Shown: positions 7,680 through 16,424, counted from the first letter of the stretch. The stretch: DNA of 39,872 nt from Planctomycetota bacterium (GCA_025459125.1 JALORE010000020.1:1-39872); one strand, 5' to 3'. Translations and numbers: made by a program. Notes: a model not told the origin generated them from the letters alone.

Positions 7680-8633
7680 CTAAAACAAGGCCGGTGCCTC
7701 GGGGTCCGGGCGGCCCCGGATCTCGGCCACCCACGCGTCGGAGCGGGTCTTGTCAAATCCCAAGAAGGCGGCGTCGGGGTCGTGTCGCTGGAACGCCCGG
7801 CCGGCTACCTCCCGGCTGGCGTTGGCATAGCAGTAAACGCAGCCGTGCGGACAGGTATCGTACGTGCCGAGGTCGATGCTTTCCGTGCAGCCGCATTCCC
7901 GGCGCGTGGGCTTCTGCTGGTACTGGAGGCCCTGGGGGAAGAAGAGCTGCTCGATGATCCCGCCGTCGATGCAGTGGGCCTTCTGGACCCAGTCGCTCAG
8001 GAGATAATCGCCGCAACAGGAGTACATTCGGATGCCGTAGCGCTGACCGATGGCGGCCAGCCGGTCGGCCAGCGCGATCTTCTCCTCCGGGTGTGGCTGG
8101 AGGATGCCGATGCCGTCATGGAGGAGCAGTTGCAGGAAGTTATGCCGCACTTTCTCGTACGCGGTCACGAAACTGAAGTAGCACCGCTCGACCCGGCCGG
8201 CCAGCCGGGCGGCCAGCCGCTCGAAGGCGTCCAGCCAGAAGTCCGGGCCGGTGATGCTGGAGAGGATGATGGGATCGAACCGCCAGTTGATGTGTCGGGG
8301 CGAGTAGCGTGTGCTGAGATACTCAAGGGTCTTGAGGGCGGCCTCCTTATCGACGTGGCTTTCGAATACGGCCGGCAGGCCTGTCAGCGTGTAGTTGAAA
8401 TAGAACCGGTAGCCCAGGCGATCCAGCGTATTGAGGTGCGGGATGAACGGCGTGAAATCCTTCGACCAGAACACGAAGCAATCCACCGCCTGCGGCTCCA
8501 GGGAGACCAGGTAGCGGCTCCGCCCGTAGGGGCTGACCACGCCGGCAAAGCCCTCCTGGACGCGGCGCAGGAACCAGTCCGCGTAGAACGCGGGAATGTC
8601 CGTCCGTCGCGATAGCGAAATGATCCGGCCCAT
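7680..8633 (-). CDS. DUF1848 family Fe-S (radical-SAM-like) protein
   Basis: The 317-residue protein starts MGRIISLSRRTDIPAFYADWF, the opening typical of DUF1848. It contains P-Y-G-R-S-R, W-S-K-D-F-x-P and W-R-F-D-P motifs. Near the C-terminus it has C247-G-C249 and then C261-P-H-G-C265-V-Y-C268. That last cluster is spaced CxxxCxxC like a radical SAM iron-sulfur site, but lies at the end of the protein, as in DUF1848/spore photoproduct lyase-like relatives. The biochemical role is unknown. The start at 8633 was chosen over upstream ATGs (8678, 8741) because AGGGAAG precedes it and homology begins there. It is transcribed away from the GH172 operon. Confidence 0.8.
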   Translation of the reverse strand: MGRIISLSRRTDIPAFYADWFLRRVQEGFAGVVSPYGRSRYLVSLEPQAVDCFVFWSKDFTPFIPHLNTLDRLGYRFYFNYTLTGLPAVFESHVDKEAALKTLEYLSTRYSPRHINWRFDPIILSSITGPDFWLDAFERLAARLAGRVERCYFSFVTAYEKVRHNFLQLLLHDGIGILQPHPEEKIALADRLAAIGQRYGIRMYSCCGDYLLSDWVQKAHCIDGGIIEQLFFPQGLQYQQKPTRRECGCTESIDLGTYDTCPHGCVYCYANASREVAGRAFQRHDPDAAFLGFDKTRSDAWVAEIRGRPDPEAPALF

Positions 8634-8784
8634 CTCACTTCCCTGTGCCAGCAACATCTTGGGGGCCCCCACGCCCATTGTACCTTCCCCCAGCCACCTG
8701 GCAAGCGTCGGTCTCAGGGTGGCAGGGGCTCCCCGACGCACGGAGCGTTATGGCACACGGAAGGGTATGAGGACGCCTCCGTTC

Positions 8785-8813
8785 TTGACGATCCCGGCGT
8801 CCCGCTATAGACT
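8785..8813 (+). promoter_or_regulatory. Promoter of the GH172-DUF1080-serine hydrolase operon
   Basis: TTGACG (8785-8790), 17 bp, TAGACT (8808-8813). This is almost identical in boxes and spacing to the promoter at 1710. An overlapping TATAGA gives a 15-bp alternative. The leader would be about 58 nt. Confidence 0.5.
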
Positions 8814-8877
8814 CGACGCCGCGCCGACTGGATGGGCGACGTGTGTGCACCTGCAACCGGTATGGAAAGGAGAGATC

Positions 8878-10008
8878 ATGAGCAAGGCGATTCTCGTGCG
8901 AGCGCTGTGGTATTCCCTGGTGGTCCTGCTGCTGCTGACCGGCATTTCATGCCAGTCCGTGGGGAAGGTGTCGGCGACGGACCAGGGGGACCTGGTCGCC
9001 GAGCCGTACCTGCTCGACACGGGCCTGGTCTCGCGGTCGATCTGCTTCGAGAACCCGACGGGGGCCCCGGGCCAGGGTGGCAAGGCCGCCAGCAAGCTCG
9101 GCATCGGCCGCAAAGGCGCGCCGTCGATCACGCTCAAGGCCGGGCAGGAAGTCCAGCTCTGCGATATCGAGGGACCCGGCACGATCCGCCATATCTGGAT
9201 GACGGGACCGCGGACGCCCGTGAGTCTGCGGAGCGTCGTGATCCGCGCCTGGTGGGACGGCCAGGCCCATCCCAGCATCGAATGTCCCCTCGGCGATTTC
9301 ATGGGCTTCGCGCACGGCAAGGTCATGCCGTACTTCTCCGCGGTGCATTCGGTGGGCCAGAACGCGGGGATGAACATCTGGCTGCCCATGCCCTTCGCGA
9401 CGCGGGCCCGGGTCACGCTCACGAACGAGGGCCAGCAGAATACGGCGCTCTTCTACCAGATCGACTACACCGTGCAGGATAAGCTTCCCTCCGACGTGGG
9501 CCGGTTGCACGTGCTGTTCCGGCGGGAGAACCCCACGACGGAGAAACGGGATTTCGAATTGCTGCCCCAGCGGACCGGCAAGGGCCGTTTCATCGGCGCC
9601 CTGATCGGGGTCCGGAATCTGCACACCGGCCAGTGGTGGGGCGAGGGCGAGATCAAGGTCTACCTGGATGGCGACCAGGAATTCCCAACCATTGTCGGCA
9701 CCGGCAGCGAGGATTACGTGGGCCTGTCCTACGGCATGCAGCAGACGCCGTACCTCTTCAACGGCTGCAATCTCAACCAGGACAACTTCGTCTCGATGTA
9801 CCGCTGGCACCTGCCCGACCCGATCTACTGGAAGAAAGACGTCCGCATCACGATTCAGCAGATCGCCTGGCAGAAGGGGCTGGCCGAGACGCAGGACGAC
9901 TGGTCCACAGCCACGTTCTGGTATGAGCCGGTGCCCAGCGCCGCCCTGCCGGTCCTGCCCGATCTGACGGCCCGAACCGCCGATATCTGGCAGGAAGTCA
10001 AGAAGTAG
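8878..10008 (+). CDS. DUF2961 / GH172-type secreted lipoprotein
   Basis: The 376-residue protein has a signal peptide ending in LLLTGIS-C, a plausible lipobox, so it is probably membrane-anchored and periplasmic. DUF2961 is now glycoside hydrolase family 172, which includes alpha-D-fructofuranosidase/difructose-anhydride enzymes and D-arabinofuranosidases. Seen here are the family core G-P-G-T-I-R-H-I-W-M-T, R-A-W-W-D-G-Q-x-x-P-S-I-E-C-P-L-G-D-F and the nearly invariant G-T-G-S-E-D-Y (about 274-280). Its glutamate matches the region of a catalytic residue; a second acidic candidate lies in W-W-G-E-G-E (about 252-257). The ATG at 8878 follows GGAAAGGAGAG; the frame upstream of it is not coding. 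It is the first gene of an operon, with DUF1080 55 bp downstream. The exact sugar is not predictable. Confidence 0.85.
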   Translation: MSKAILVRALWYSLVVLLLLTGISCQSVGKVSATDQGDLVAEPYLLDTGLVSRSICFENPTGAPGQGGKAASKLGIGRKGAPSITLKAGQEVQLCDIEGPGTIRHIWMTGPRTPVSLRSVVIRAWWDGQAHPSIECPLGDFMGFAHGKVMPYFSAVHSVGQNAGMNIWLPMPFATRARVTLTNEGQQNTALFYQIDYTVQDKLPSDVGRLHVLFRRENPTTEKRDFELLPQRTGKGRFIGALIGVRNLHTGQWWGEGEIKVYLDGDQEFPTIVGTGSEDYVGLSYGMQQTPYLFNGCNLNQDNFVSMYRWHLPDPIYWKKDVRITIQQIAWQKGLAETQDDWSTATFWYEPVPSAALPVLPDLTARTADIWQEVKK

Positions 10009-10063
10009 TCGCACGGAGGTTTATCCTGCGGAACACAGCATGCTGCAACAGAAAGGGATCGCC

Positions 10064-10696
10064 ATGTTGACGAGATTGTCCATCGTGATGGTAGCCGTGG
10101 CATTGGTACTGGCGGGTTGCCAGGGTCAAACAGCGCAAGAAACGCAGGCGACATCGGTCCAGGCCGCGGTCCTCAAGCTGTTCAACGGCAAGGATCTGAC
10201 CGGCTGGGAGGCGACCGGCAACGCTCGCTGGGTCGTCGAGAACGGTCTGCTCGTCGGGACCCAGGGTGACAAGAACGCCCCCGGCGACCTGTTCACCACC
10301 CAGAGCTTCCGGGACTTCGAGGTGATGGTCACCTACCGGGCCGAATGGCCCTGCAACAGCGGCGTGTGGTTCCGGTTCCAGACGCCGAACAAGGCCTATC
10401 AGGCCGACATCCTGGACTACAAGAAACCCGTGGCCTACTCGGGCACGCTGTACTGCCCCGGCAAACTCTTCCTGGCCGCCAATACCGACAAGACCCTGGA
10501 GAACCGCGAGACCTGGAACACGATCCGGGTGCGGGCCCAGGGCGATCATCTGCAGATCTGGCTGAACGGCCGCCTGACCGCCGATGTGCACGACACGACC
10601 GCCGACTCCGGCAAGATCGGCTTCCAGGTCCACCCCGGCGCCGAGTTCGGCCCGATGAAGATCGTCGTCCGCGAGGTGTCGCTGATCGAGTTGTGA
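10064..10696 (+). CDS. DUF1080 lipoprotein (3-keto-disaccharide hydrolase family)
   Basis: The 210-residue protein has a textbook lipobox (ALVLAGC). The mature part opens with LFNGKDLTGWEATGNARWVVENGLLVG, the signature of DUF1080, a concanavalin-like beta-sandwich. It continues with F-R-D-F-E-V, N-S-G-V-W-F-R, W-N-T-I-R-V and the terminal G-K-I-G-F-Q. The family has been renamed 3-keto-disaccharide hydrolase, after members that cleave 3-oxo-glycosides made by Gfo/Idh-type oxidases; no such oxidase is in the window. The start at 10064 is preceded by GAAAGGGA; ATG 10040 is less well placed. It lies between the GH172 protein and a serine hydrolase, so a joint role in sugar breakdown at the membrane is inferred. 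Confidence 0.85.
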   Translation: MLTRLSIVMVAVALVLAGCQGQTAQETQATSVQAAVLKLFNGKDLTGWEATGNARWVVENGLLVGTQGDKNAPGDLFTTQSFRDFEVMVTYRAEWPCNSGVWFRFQTPNKAYQADILDYKKPVAYSGTLYCPGKLFLAANTDKTLENRETWNTIRVRAQGDHLQIWLNGRLTADVHDTTADSGKIGFQVHPGAEFGPMKIVVREVSLIEL

Positions 10697-10727
10697 CCGC
10701 CCGACGGCCGGATATGTGAGGGGTCTG

Positions 10728-11888
10728 ATGAGGATGCGCTTGCCCGTGTTCGGGCTCTCAGCGCTGGTTCTGTCGTTCGTTTGGGCAACCTCCGCGTTCC
10801 CGGCGGCCGCCACGGGTGTGGTTGACCTGGGTCCCGATCTTGCGGGCATCCGGGAAAAGTACGACTTCCCGGCGCTGGCGGCGGCGGTGATCGTCGAGGG
10901 TGAGCTGCACGCGCGGGGCGTGGTGGGCGTCCGCAAGTACGGCAGCGACGTCCAAGCCGAGCCGAACGATCCCTTCCATCTCGGCTCATGCACCAAGGCC
11001 ATGACCGGCTCGCTCGTGAGTCTGCTGGTCCAGCAGGGCAAGCTGAAGTGGGAAACGACCCTGGCGGAGTATTTCCCCGACTTGCGGGACACGATGCATC
11101 CGGACTACCGGGACGTGACACTGGTCCATTTGTTGTCCCACCGGGCCGGTGTGCCGCCGATGACGAACGGTTTTGCCCCGGTGGAGGGGGGACAACTGCT
11201 GCGCATTCGGGCCATGAAATCGCCCGCCGAGCAGCGTCGGCGGATGACGGAAATCGTCCTGGCCCGGCCTCCGGTCAACAAGCCGGGAGAGAAGAAGGAG
11301 TACTCCAATGCGGGCATCAGCATTGCCGGCGCCATCGTGGATCGCGTAATGGGCGAAGAGTATGAGGCGGTCCTGTGCCGTCTGCTGTTCGAGCCGCTCG
11401 AGATGAAGACCGCCGGATTCGGGCCCATGGGCACGGCCGGTCGGATCGACGCCCCGTGGCCGCATCGCAAGCAGGGCGACGAGATCACCCCCGTCACTCC
11501 GGAGCCGATGGCCGACAACCCGCCCTTCATCACCCCGGCCGGACGCGTGCACTGCTCCATCGCCGACTGGGCCAAGTACATCCAGTGCGTTCTGAAGGCG
11601 GTGCGAGGAGAAGACGGGCTGCTCTCCCCGGAGCAAGTCCGCCAGCTGAAAGAGCCTCCCTTTGGCGGCGATTATGCTTTGGGCTGGGGTCTTCACGAGC
11701 GCCCCTGGGCGGGCGGCCCGGTCCTCCAGCACGCCGGCAGCAACGGCATGAACTATTGCGTCGTTTGGGTCGCCCCCTGGAAGGATTTCGCCGTGCTGGC
11801 CGCGACGAACCGCGGCGGCGCCGGAGCCTCAGAGGGCCTGGACCGGGTCTGCGCGGAGATGATCCGGAAGTTCCTGACCGACAAATAG
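10728..11888 (+). CDS. Secreted beta-lactamase/penicillin-binding-like serine hydrolase
   Basis: The 386-residue protein has a signal peptide (residues 1-28). It carries the three motifs of the class C beta-lactamase/DD-peptidase/esterase superfamily: S87-C-T-K90 (SxxK nucleophile), Y192-S-N194 (YxN) and H335-A-G337 in place of KTG. The H-x-G variant is common in the esterase and peptidase branches of PF00144, so true beta-lactamase activity is doubtful. Likely substrates are peptides or esters outside the cytoplasm. ATG 10728 follows GAGGGG; the GTG at 10716 is an alternative. It starts 31 bp after the DUF1080 gene and probably ends that operon. Confidence 0.85.
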   Translation: MRMRLPVFGLSALVLSFVWATSAFPAAATGVVDLGPDLAGIREKYDFPALAAAVIVEGELHARGVVGVRKYGSDVQAEPNDPFHLGSCTKAMTGSLVSLLVQQGKLKWETTLAEYFPDLRDTMHPDYRDVTLVHLLSHRAGVPPMTNGFAPVEGGQLLRIRAMKSPAEQRRRMTEIVLARPPVNKPGEKKEYSNAGISIAGAIVDRVMGEEYEAVLCRLLFEPLEMKTAGFGPMGTAGRIDAPWPHRKQGDEITPVTPEPMADNPPFITPAGRVHCSIADWAKYIQCVLKAVRGEDGLLSPEQVRQLKEPPFGGDYALGWGLHERPWAGGPVLQHAGSNGMNYCVVWVAPWKDFAVLAATNRGGAGASEGLDRVCAEMIRKFLTDK

Positions 11889-12051
11889 CGCGTGCCACTT
11901 GCTCATGCGAGGTGCTGGTGCATCCGATAAAGCAGATATGGCCGCGGGAATGACCAGGAAGGAAGCAGTGTCTGGCGCCGGTAACTTCACCCTGAGAGCA
12001 AAGCACGGCCGGACTTGGGCATCCACGGTCCGCGCGGGGGATGGCGGCGGC

Positions 12052-13248
12052 ATGATCCACCCCCTTCTGTGCTATACCGGGATCGCCCTGGTCTTCCTGA
12101 TCACCTGGGGCCTGTATCGGGCGCAGGTCTTGGACCCGCGGGCCCACTTCTATGCCCCGATCGGGCTGCTGATCGCGTTCTACACCGTCCACGCCATGGT
12201 GACCGATGGGCAGGTCTACCAGCAGCGTCGGCTGGGCCGGGTGATTCCCAAGGCGCTGTGCAAGTACGTGCTTTGGGGCCTCGTCTTGTGGGGGATCCTC
12301 AAGTTCTACGGCGTTCACCCCTTGTATAAGAACTCGACCGTCCACATGCAGCGGTTCTTCGCCGACTTCCTCCGGCTCTTTGTGGTCCTGGGGTTTCCCT
12401 ACTTCATTCTGGCGGAGAAGTACCGCTACTCGCTCGACAACGTGATGGGCGACCCGTACCTCCGCGTGGTTTCCCTGCTCAAAGCCTTGTGCCGGGGCCG
12501 GTTCGCCCTGATCAAGCGGCGGCTGCTTCAAAGGCCCTATAAGCGAATCTATCTCGCGGTGCTCATCCGCATCCACTATGTGCCGATCATGGTCGAGCAG
12601 GTCTATGTCGGCATATCACGGCTGTCCGGGGATCTTGGGCATCCGCCGGGACAGTCGAGCCTTTCCGCCACCCTGCTGTCCCTGACGGCCCTGGCCTGGC
12701 TGATCGATTCCAACAATGCGGCGGTGGGGTACTTTTGGGAATCCTGGTTCACCAAGACCCGCATGCGCGAGGTGGATACTGATCCTCTGCACTGGTTTGT
12801 GGTCTTGATCTGCTATGTGCCATTCATCATGTACGCCGCCCAGTTCGTCCCCTTCCCGGCCCTGCCCGAGAGCTCGGCCCCTCTGCTGAACCACCGGGGC
12901 TGGAACGCGGCCATCGACGTCGCCTCGGTCGTATTCCTCATGCTCTACATGCTCAGCGGCAGCGCGTTGAGCTTCTCGACCTCCAATCTGTCCTACAAGA
13001 AGATTCAAACGAAGGGCCTGTACGCCCTCGTTCGTCACCCCGCCACGGCCTTCAAGCTGGGCTTCTTCGGCTTGAGCTTCTTTCGCTATCGGGCCGCCTA
13101 CACCGTGGCGGGCATCCTCTGCTATCTGGTGTGGTCGACCGTCTATATCTGCCGGCTCTTGGCCGAGGAGCAGTTCCTCCGGCAGTTCCCCGACTATCGC
13201 CGCTACATGAAGAAGACGAAGTATCGCCTGATCCCCTGGGTCTTCTGA
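12052..13248 (+). CDS. Multi-pass membrane protein with ICMT/PEMT-type methyltransferase C-terminus
   Basis: The protein has 398 residues with many hydrophobic helices (first at about 5-20). The C-terminal quarter carries the isoprenylcysteine/phospholipid methyltransferase pattern: A-L-V-R328-H-P, then L-A-E-E-Q-F-L, F-P-D-Y-R-R-Y and a final Y-R-L-I-P-W. This fits SAM-dependent membrane methyltransferases; the substrate is unknown. Its length is about twice that of a minimal family member, so the N-terminal membrane half is an extra domain. The start is uncertain: GTG 11968 has a better ribosome site (AGGAAGGAAG) and would add 28 polar residues, while ATG 12052 begins right at the first membrane helix. 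It is 163 bp after the serine hydrolase and could be a separate unit. Confidence 0.7.
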   Translation: MIHPLLCYTGIALVFLITWGLYRAQVLDPRAHFYAPIGLLIAFYTVHAMVTDGQVYQQRRLGRVIPKALCKYVLWGLVLWGILKFYGVHPLYKNSTVHMQRFFADFLRLFVVLGFPYFILAEKYRYSLDNVMGDPYLRVVSLLKALCRGRFALIKRRLLQRPYKRIYLAVLIRIHYVPIMVEQVYVGISRLSGDLGHPPGQSSLSATLLSLTALAWLIDSNNAAVGYFWESWFTKTRMREVDTDPLHWFVVLICYVPFIMYAAQFVPFPALPESSAPLLNHRGWNAAIDVASVVFLMLYMLSGSALSFSTSNLSYKKIQTKGLYALVRHPATAFKLGFFGLSFFRYRAAYTVAGILCYLVWSTVYICRLLAEEQFLRQFPDYRRYMKKTKYRLIPWVF

Positions 13249-13303
13249 CGCCTTCCCACTTCGGCGGACACCCTGGCGGGCACTGTGCCGACCTGCCGCG
13301 CCG

Positions 13304-13645
13304 CTATTGCCTAGCGGGAAGGACGATGTCGAAGACTCTGACCAACTGGGTGATCTCGAACACCTTGTAGATCTTCGGGTCGAGGTTGCACAATTGCAGG
13401 CAGCCGCCCATTTCGACGACCCGCTTGTGAACTTTCACCAGCAGGCCCAGGAACGAGGAGGACATGAACTTGACGTTCTGGAAGTTCAGGACGAGCCGTT
13501 TCTCCTGGTTCTCGCGCACGATGGGCAGCAGGGCCCGTTCGAGCCGGCGGATCTGCTGTTCTTCCAGGATGTTCTCATCCTTGAACGTGACGAGGGTCAC
13601 ATCTGTGCCGTGCTCGGCGACGATCTTGCTATCTTTGGATTCCAT
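13304..13645 (-). CDS. STAS-domain protein (anti-anti-sigma factor type)
   Basis: The single-domain protein has 113 residues. The order fits a STAS fold: VTLVTFKDENIL (first strand pair), a helix with EEQQIRRLERALLPIV, then RLVLNFQNVKFMSSSFLGLL (about 50-69) and LQLCNLDPKIYKVFEI. The S62-S63-S64 stretch sits where SpoIIAA/RsbV proteins have the phosphorylated serine ('D-x-S-x-V-x-F-x-D-S-S-G-L'). The G of S-G-L is F here. Such proteins release a sigma factor by binding an anti-sigma kinase; neither partner is in the window. ATG 13645 has AAAGGTG upstream. The frame extends to 13753 without support. The neighbour is the CPBP protease gene, also on minus. Confidence 0.85.
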   Translation of the reverse strand: MESKDSKIVAEHGTDVTLVTFKDENILEEQQIRRLERALLPIVRENQEKRLVLNFQNVKFMSSSFLGLLVKVHKRVVEMGGCLQLCNLDPKIYKVFEITQLVRVFDIVLPARQ

Positions 13646-13787
13646 AAACACGCACCTTTGGTCCAACCAGCGGCGGGGCCTGCACCATTGGGCACATCCA
13701 TTTTGACCGATGGCTGCCCTATTGTAGAGGTTGGGCCCGGTTCCGTTAAGCAAAAAGATGCTGCCCGGGTTCCGGGAAGACGCCGGG

Positions 13788-14630
13788 TCAGGCCCCCGGC
13801 GCCCCCTGGGTCAAGACGGCGGCGATGCTGATTCCGTTGAACATCGCGTGCATGAAGATCGGCCGCAGCAGCGAGCCGCTCTTCTCGTACGAGTATCCCA
13901 GGCCCAGGGCCAGCATGAACAGGGAGGGCCAGTGGCTCCAATCCACGTGGATGGCTGCGAACAGCAGGGATGTCACGATGATGGCCAGCCAGGGCCGTTG
14001 CAGGTGGGAACGGATCATCGTCTGGAACAGGCCCCGGAACAGCATCTCCTCGACGATCGGTGCGACCACGACGGCCATCACCACCAGAATGACCAGCAGT
14101 GGAACGGCGGGCGTGGCGGTGATCATCTTGAGTGCTTCGTGCTGCGGGATCTGGTAGTCCGGCCCGAAGCGCATCCTCGTGATCCGCATGGTCATGCCCA
14201 TCGCCGCCAGGACCAGCGGCCAGACGGCCAGCAGGGTCACGAAGGCCCCGCCCAGGTCCTGCGGAATCGTCCTGAGCCGCAGGCCCAGCCCCTTGATCCC
14301 CCGGGCGAACGCGAGTTGCGCCACCGCCAGCATGACCCCGACCGTGGCCAGCGAGGTCACGACCCCGACCACGTTTCGCACGAACAGGCTCTGCCAACTC
14401 CGGCCGTCGCCGAACAGCACGGCGGTGAACTGCAACGACAGCCAGAGCAGGAAGATGCCGAACGGCAGGGAGAGGGCCATGCAGTTGCGCCGGGGTTTCG
14501 AGCGGGCCAGCGCCTCCCGGCCCAGGGAGGTGCTCAGGAGCCAGCGGGCGAACAGCGCGACCCCCGTACAGACAATCACCGCATCGATGGCGTTGAAGAA
14601 GTTGGCGGGTTGTGCGACGGCGTTGCCCAT
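13788..14630 (-). CDS. CPBP (CAAX/Abi, Rce1-like) intramembrane protease
   Basis: The 280-residue polytopic membrane protein has about seven hydrophobic segments. The family motifs are complete: E194-E195-M-L-F-R199 (EExxxR), F-A-A-I-H228 (FxxxH), and H261-A-M-F-N265 (HxxxN). These residues hold the glutamate/histidine active site in Rce1-type proteases. In bacteria the family has roles in bacteriocin immunity, signalling and membrane-protein processing; the substrate here is unknown. There is no clear ribosome site before the ATG at 14630. It lies upstream of the STAS gene on the same strand, with 142 bp between them. The start region is divergent from murA. Confidence 0.85.
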   Translation of the reverse strand: MGNAVAQPANFFNAIDAVIVCTGVALFARWLLSTSLGREALARSKPRRNCMALSLPFGIFLLWLSLQFTAVLFGDGRSWQSLFVRNVVGVVTSLATVGVMLAVAQLAFARGIKGLGLRLRTIPQDLGGAFVTLLAVWPLVLAAMGMTMRITRMRFGPDYQIPQHEALKMITATPAVPLLVILVVMAVVVAPIVEEMLFRGLFQTMIRSHLQRPWLAIIVTSLLFAAIHVDWSHWPSLFMLALGLGYSYEKSGSLLRPIFMHAMFNGISIAAVLTQGAPGA

Positions 14631-14757
14631 GGTTTTGGGGTTTACAATTCATCCTTCTCAAGTACGATGACCGATGGAATACGGGAGGCTACCGATCGCG
14701 TTGGGAGCCCCCAGGGTGTGAATGGTAAACCGCAATTGGACATAAGTAAACCCGAAC

Positions 14758-16074
14758 ATGGACGTATTTCAGATCGAAGGACCGGTCCGGCTGTCCGGCC
14801 ACGTTGACGTCAACGGCTCCAAGAATGCTTCCCTGCCCATCATGGCGGCCATGCTGCTGGCTCCCGGCCGCTCGACCCTGATCGGGGTCCCGCACCTGGC
14901 CGACATCAGCGTGTTCCAGGAGCTGATCGCGCAGCTGGGCTGCCCCGTCGAACGGCAGGCGGACGGCGCGGGAACCCCCAACGCCACCGGTCGCGTTGGG
15001 GAACCCCTGCTGACCATCGACGCCACGAAGATCGACAACCCCGTGGGACCCTATGACATCGTCCGCAAGATGCGGGCCAGCGTCTGCATCCTGGGCCCGC
15101 TGCTGGCCCGGTGCGGCCGGGTCGAGGTCTCCATGCCCGGCGGCTGCGCCATCGGCGACCGGCCCATCGATCTGCACCTGCTCGGCCTGCGCCAGCTCGG
15201 GGCCCAGATCCACCTCAAGAGCGGCTACGTCATCGCCGAGGCCCCCAAGGGCCTCAAAGGCGCCAGCATCTTCCTGGGTGGTCCGTTCGGCTCGACGGTT
15301 TTGGGCACGGCCAACGTGATGATGGCCGCTACCCTGGCCAAGGGCCGGACCATCATCGAATCGGCGGCCTGCGAGCCGGAAATCACCGATCTGGCCAATT
15401 GCCTCAACGCCATGGGCGCCCGCGTCAGCGGGATCGGCTCGCCCCGGCTGACCATCGACGGCGTCAGCCATCTGCACCCCGTGCAGTACCGCGTGATCCC
15501 GGACCGGATTGAGGCCGGGACCTTCATGGTGGCTGCCGCCATTACCGGCGGCCAGGTCCACGTCGGCCACTGCCGGCTCGACGACATGATGGCCGTGGTC
15601 GACCGGCTGCGGAACATCGGCGTCTCGGTAGAATCCAACGGCGACGGCTGCGTCGTGGCCGGCACCCGGCGGCTGGAGCCCGTGGACATTACGACCCAGC
15701 CGTACCCCGGGTTCCCGACCGACCTGCAGGCCCAATTCATGGCTCTCCTGGCTACCGCGGACGGCAACAGCATCGTGGTGGAGAAGATCTTCCCCGACCG
15801 TTTCATGCACGTCGCGGAACTCAACCGCATGGCCGCCAACCTGCGCAAAGAGGGCGCCGCGGTGATCGTGGCCGGGGTCAAGAAGCTGATCGCGGCCCCC
15901 GTGATGGCGTCCGACCTGCGGGCCTCCGCCGCCCTGGTCCTGGCCGGCATGGCCGCCGAAGGGATCACCACCATCAACCGCGTCTACCATATCGACCGCG
16001 GCTACGAGCGCATCGAAGAGCGTCTCAACCGCCTCGGCGCCAAGATTACGCGCGAAGAAGGCGGCACGGTCTGA
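14758..16074 (+). CDS. murA: UDP-N-acetylglucosamine 1-carboxyvinyltransferase
   Basis: MurA transfers enolpyruvate from PEP to UDP-GlcNAc, the first committed step of peptidoglycan synthesis, in the cytoplasm. The protein has 438 residues, slightly longer than E. coli MurA (419). K22-N23 in G-S-K-N is the substrate-binding pair. The active-site loop reads P-G-G-C130-A-I-G-D-R-P, so the fosfomycin-reactive cysteine (C115 in E. coli) is present and natural resistance by Asp substitution is not indicated. D-R-I-E-A-G-T-F and F-P-T-D-L-Q-A-Q are conserved. A short insertion occurs around residues 66-81. No clear ribosome site precedes the ATG. The intact gene supports a peptidoglycan cell wall. 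Confidence 0.95.
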   Translation: MDVFQIEGPVRLSGHVDVNGSKNASLPIMAAMLLAPGRSTLIGVPHLADISVFQELIAQLGCPVERQADGAGTPNATGRVGEPLLTIDATKIDNPVGPYDIVRKMRASVCILGPLLARCGRVEVSMPGGCAIGDRPIDLHLLGLRQLGAQIHLKSGYVIAEAPKGLKGASIFLGGPFGSTVLGTANVMMAATLAKGRTIIESAACEPEITDLANCLNAMGARVSGIGSPRLTIDGVSHLHPVQYRVIPDRIEAGTFMVAAAITGGQVHVGHCRLDDMMAVVDRLRNIGVSVESNGDGCVVAGTRRLEPVDITTQPYPGFPTDLQAQFMALLATADGNSIVVEKIFPDRFMHVAELNRMAANLRKEGAAVIVAGVKKLIAAPVMASDLRASAALVLAGMAAEGITTINRVYHIDRGYERIEERLNRLGAKITREEGGTV

Positions 16075-16114
16075 CGCCCGCGCGGCAGGGCGTTCCGACC
16101 CCGCTCTGGTGCGT

Positions 16115-16133
16115 CGCGGGCATCTTTCCCGCG
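16115..16133. repeat. Palindromic unit CGCGGG...CCCGCG
   Basis: Six-bp perfect arms around CATCTTT. It is of the type GCGGGCA(A/T)(G/C)ATGCCCGC seen as dispersed repeats in many GC-rich genomes. It is the first unit of the mosaic after murA. Confidence 0.4.
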
Positions 16134-16230
16134 CTGCGAAACCAGCCGTCCGGCATCGTAAGTCTTGCATGGAAAGCAGCTTGCGCACGACCCGGCCCGG
16201 CGGTACGCACCCGACGGGCACGGCCAGTGG

Positions 16231-16252
16231 TAGGATGGGCTTCAGCCCATGC
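16231..16252. repeat. REP-like unit with core ATGGGCTTCAGCCCAT
   Basis: The 22-nt unit has 6-7-bp arms around TTCA. All 22 bases are identical to 39847-39868, 23.6 kb away, so this is a dispersed repeat rather than a chance hairpin. Confidence 0.8.
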
Positions 16253-16266
16253 GGGGATGCTTGCAC

Positions 16267-16424
16267 CGTTGACGATCTTCAAACCTCAAAAGGGCCGAAA
16301 TCACGCGAAAAACGCGAAGATCGTCAAGATCGTCAACGTTTTGCTTTGACGATCTTCAAGAGCTTGGCGATCTTGCGGATCGTCGCTGTTTCTTGGTTGG
16401 CGGTCTTGGCGGTCTTCGGGAAAC
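16267..16424. repeat. Word-repeat element built from GATCTTGACGATC variants
   Basis: CGTTGACGATCTTC at 16267-16280 pairs (13 of 14) with 16325-16338. The right part then runs on with TTTGACGATCTTCAAG, GGCGATCTTGCGGATCG and GGCGGTCTTGGCGGTCTT, so direct and inverted copies of one 8-10-base word fill about 158 bp. It is the third element in the window with arms made of short repeated words. Confidence 0.6.

Noticed and set aside
10728..11888. True class C beta-lactamase (antibiotic resistance)
   Set aside because: SxxK and YxN are present, but the third motif is HAG, not KTG, and the context is sugar breakdown; a peptidase or esterase is more likely.
13304..14630. STAS-CPBP pair as a regulated intramembrane proteolysis signalling system
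   Set aside because: The genes are neighbours on one strand, but 142 bp apart, with no anti-sigma or sigma factor nearby; no evidence of a joint function.
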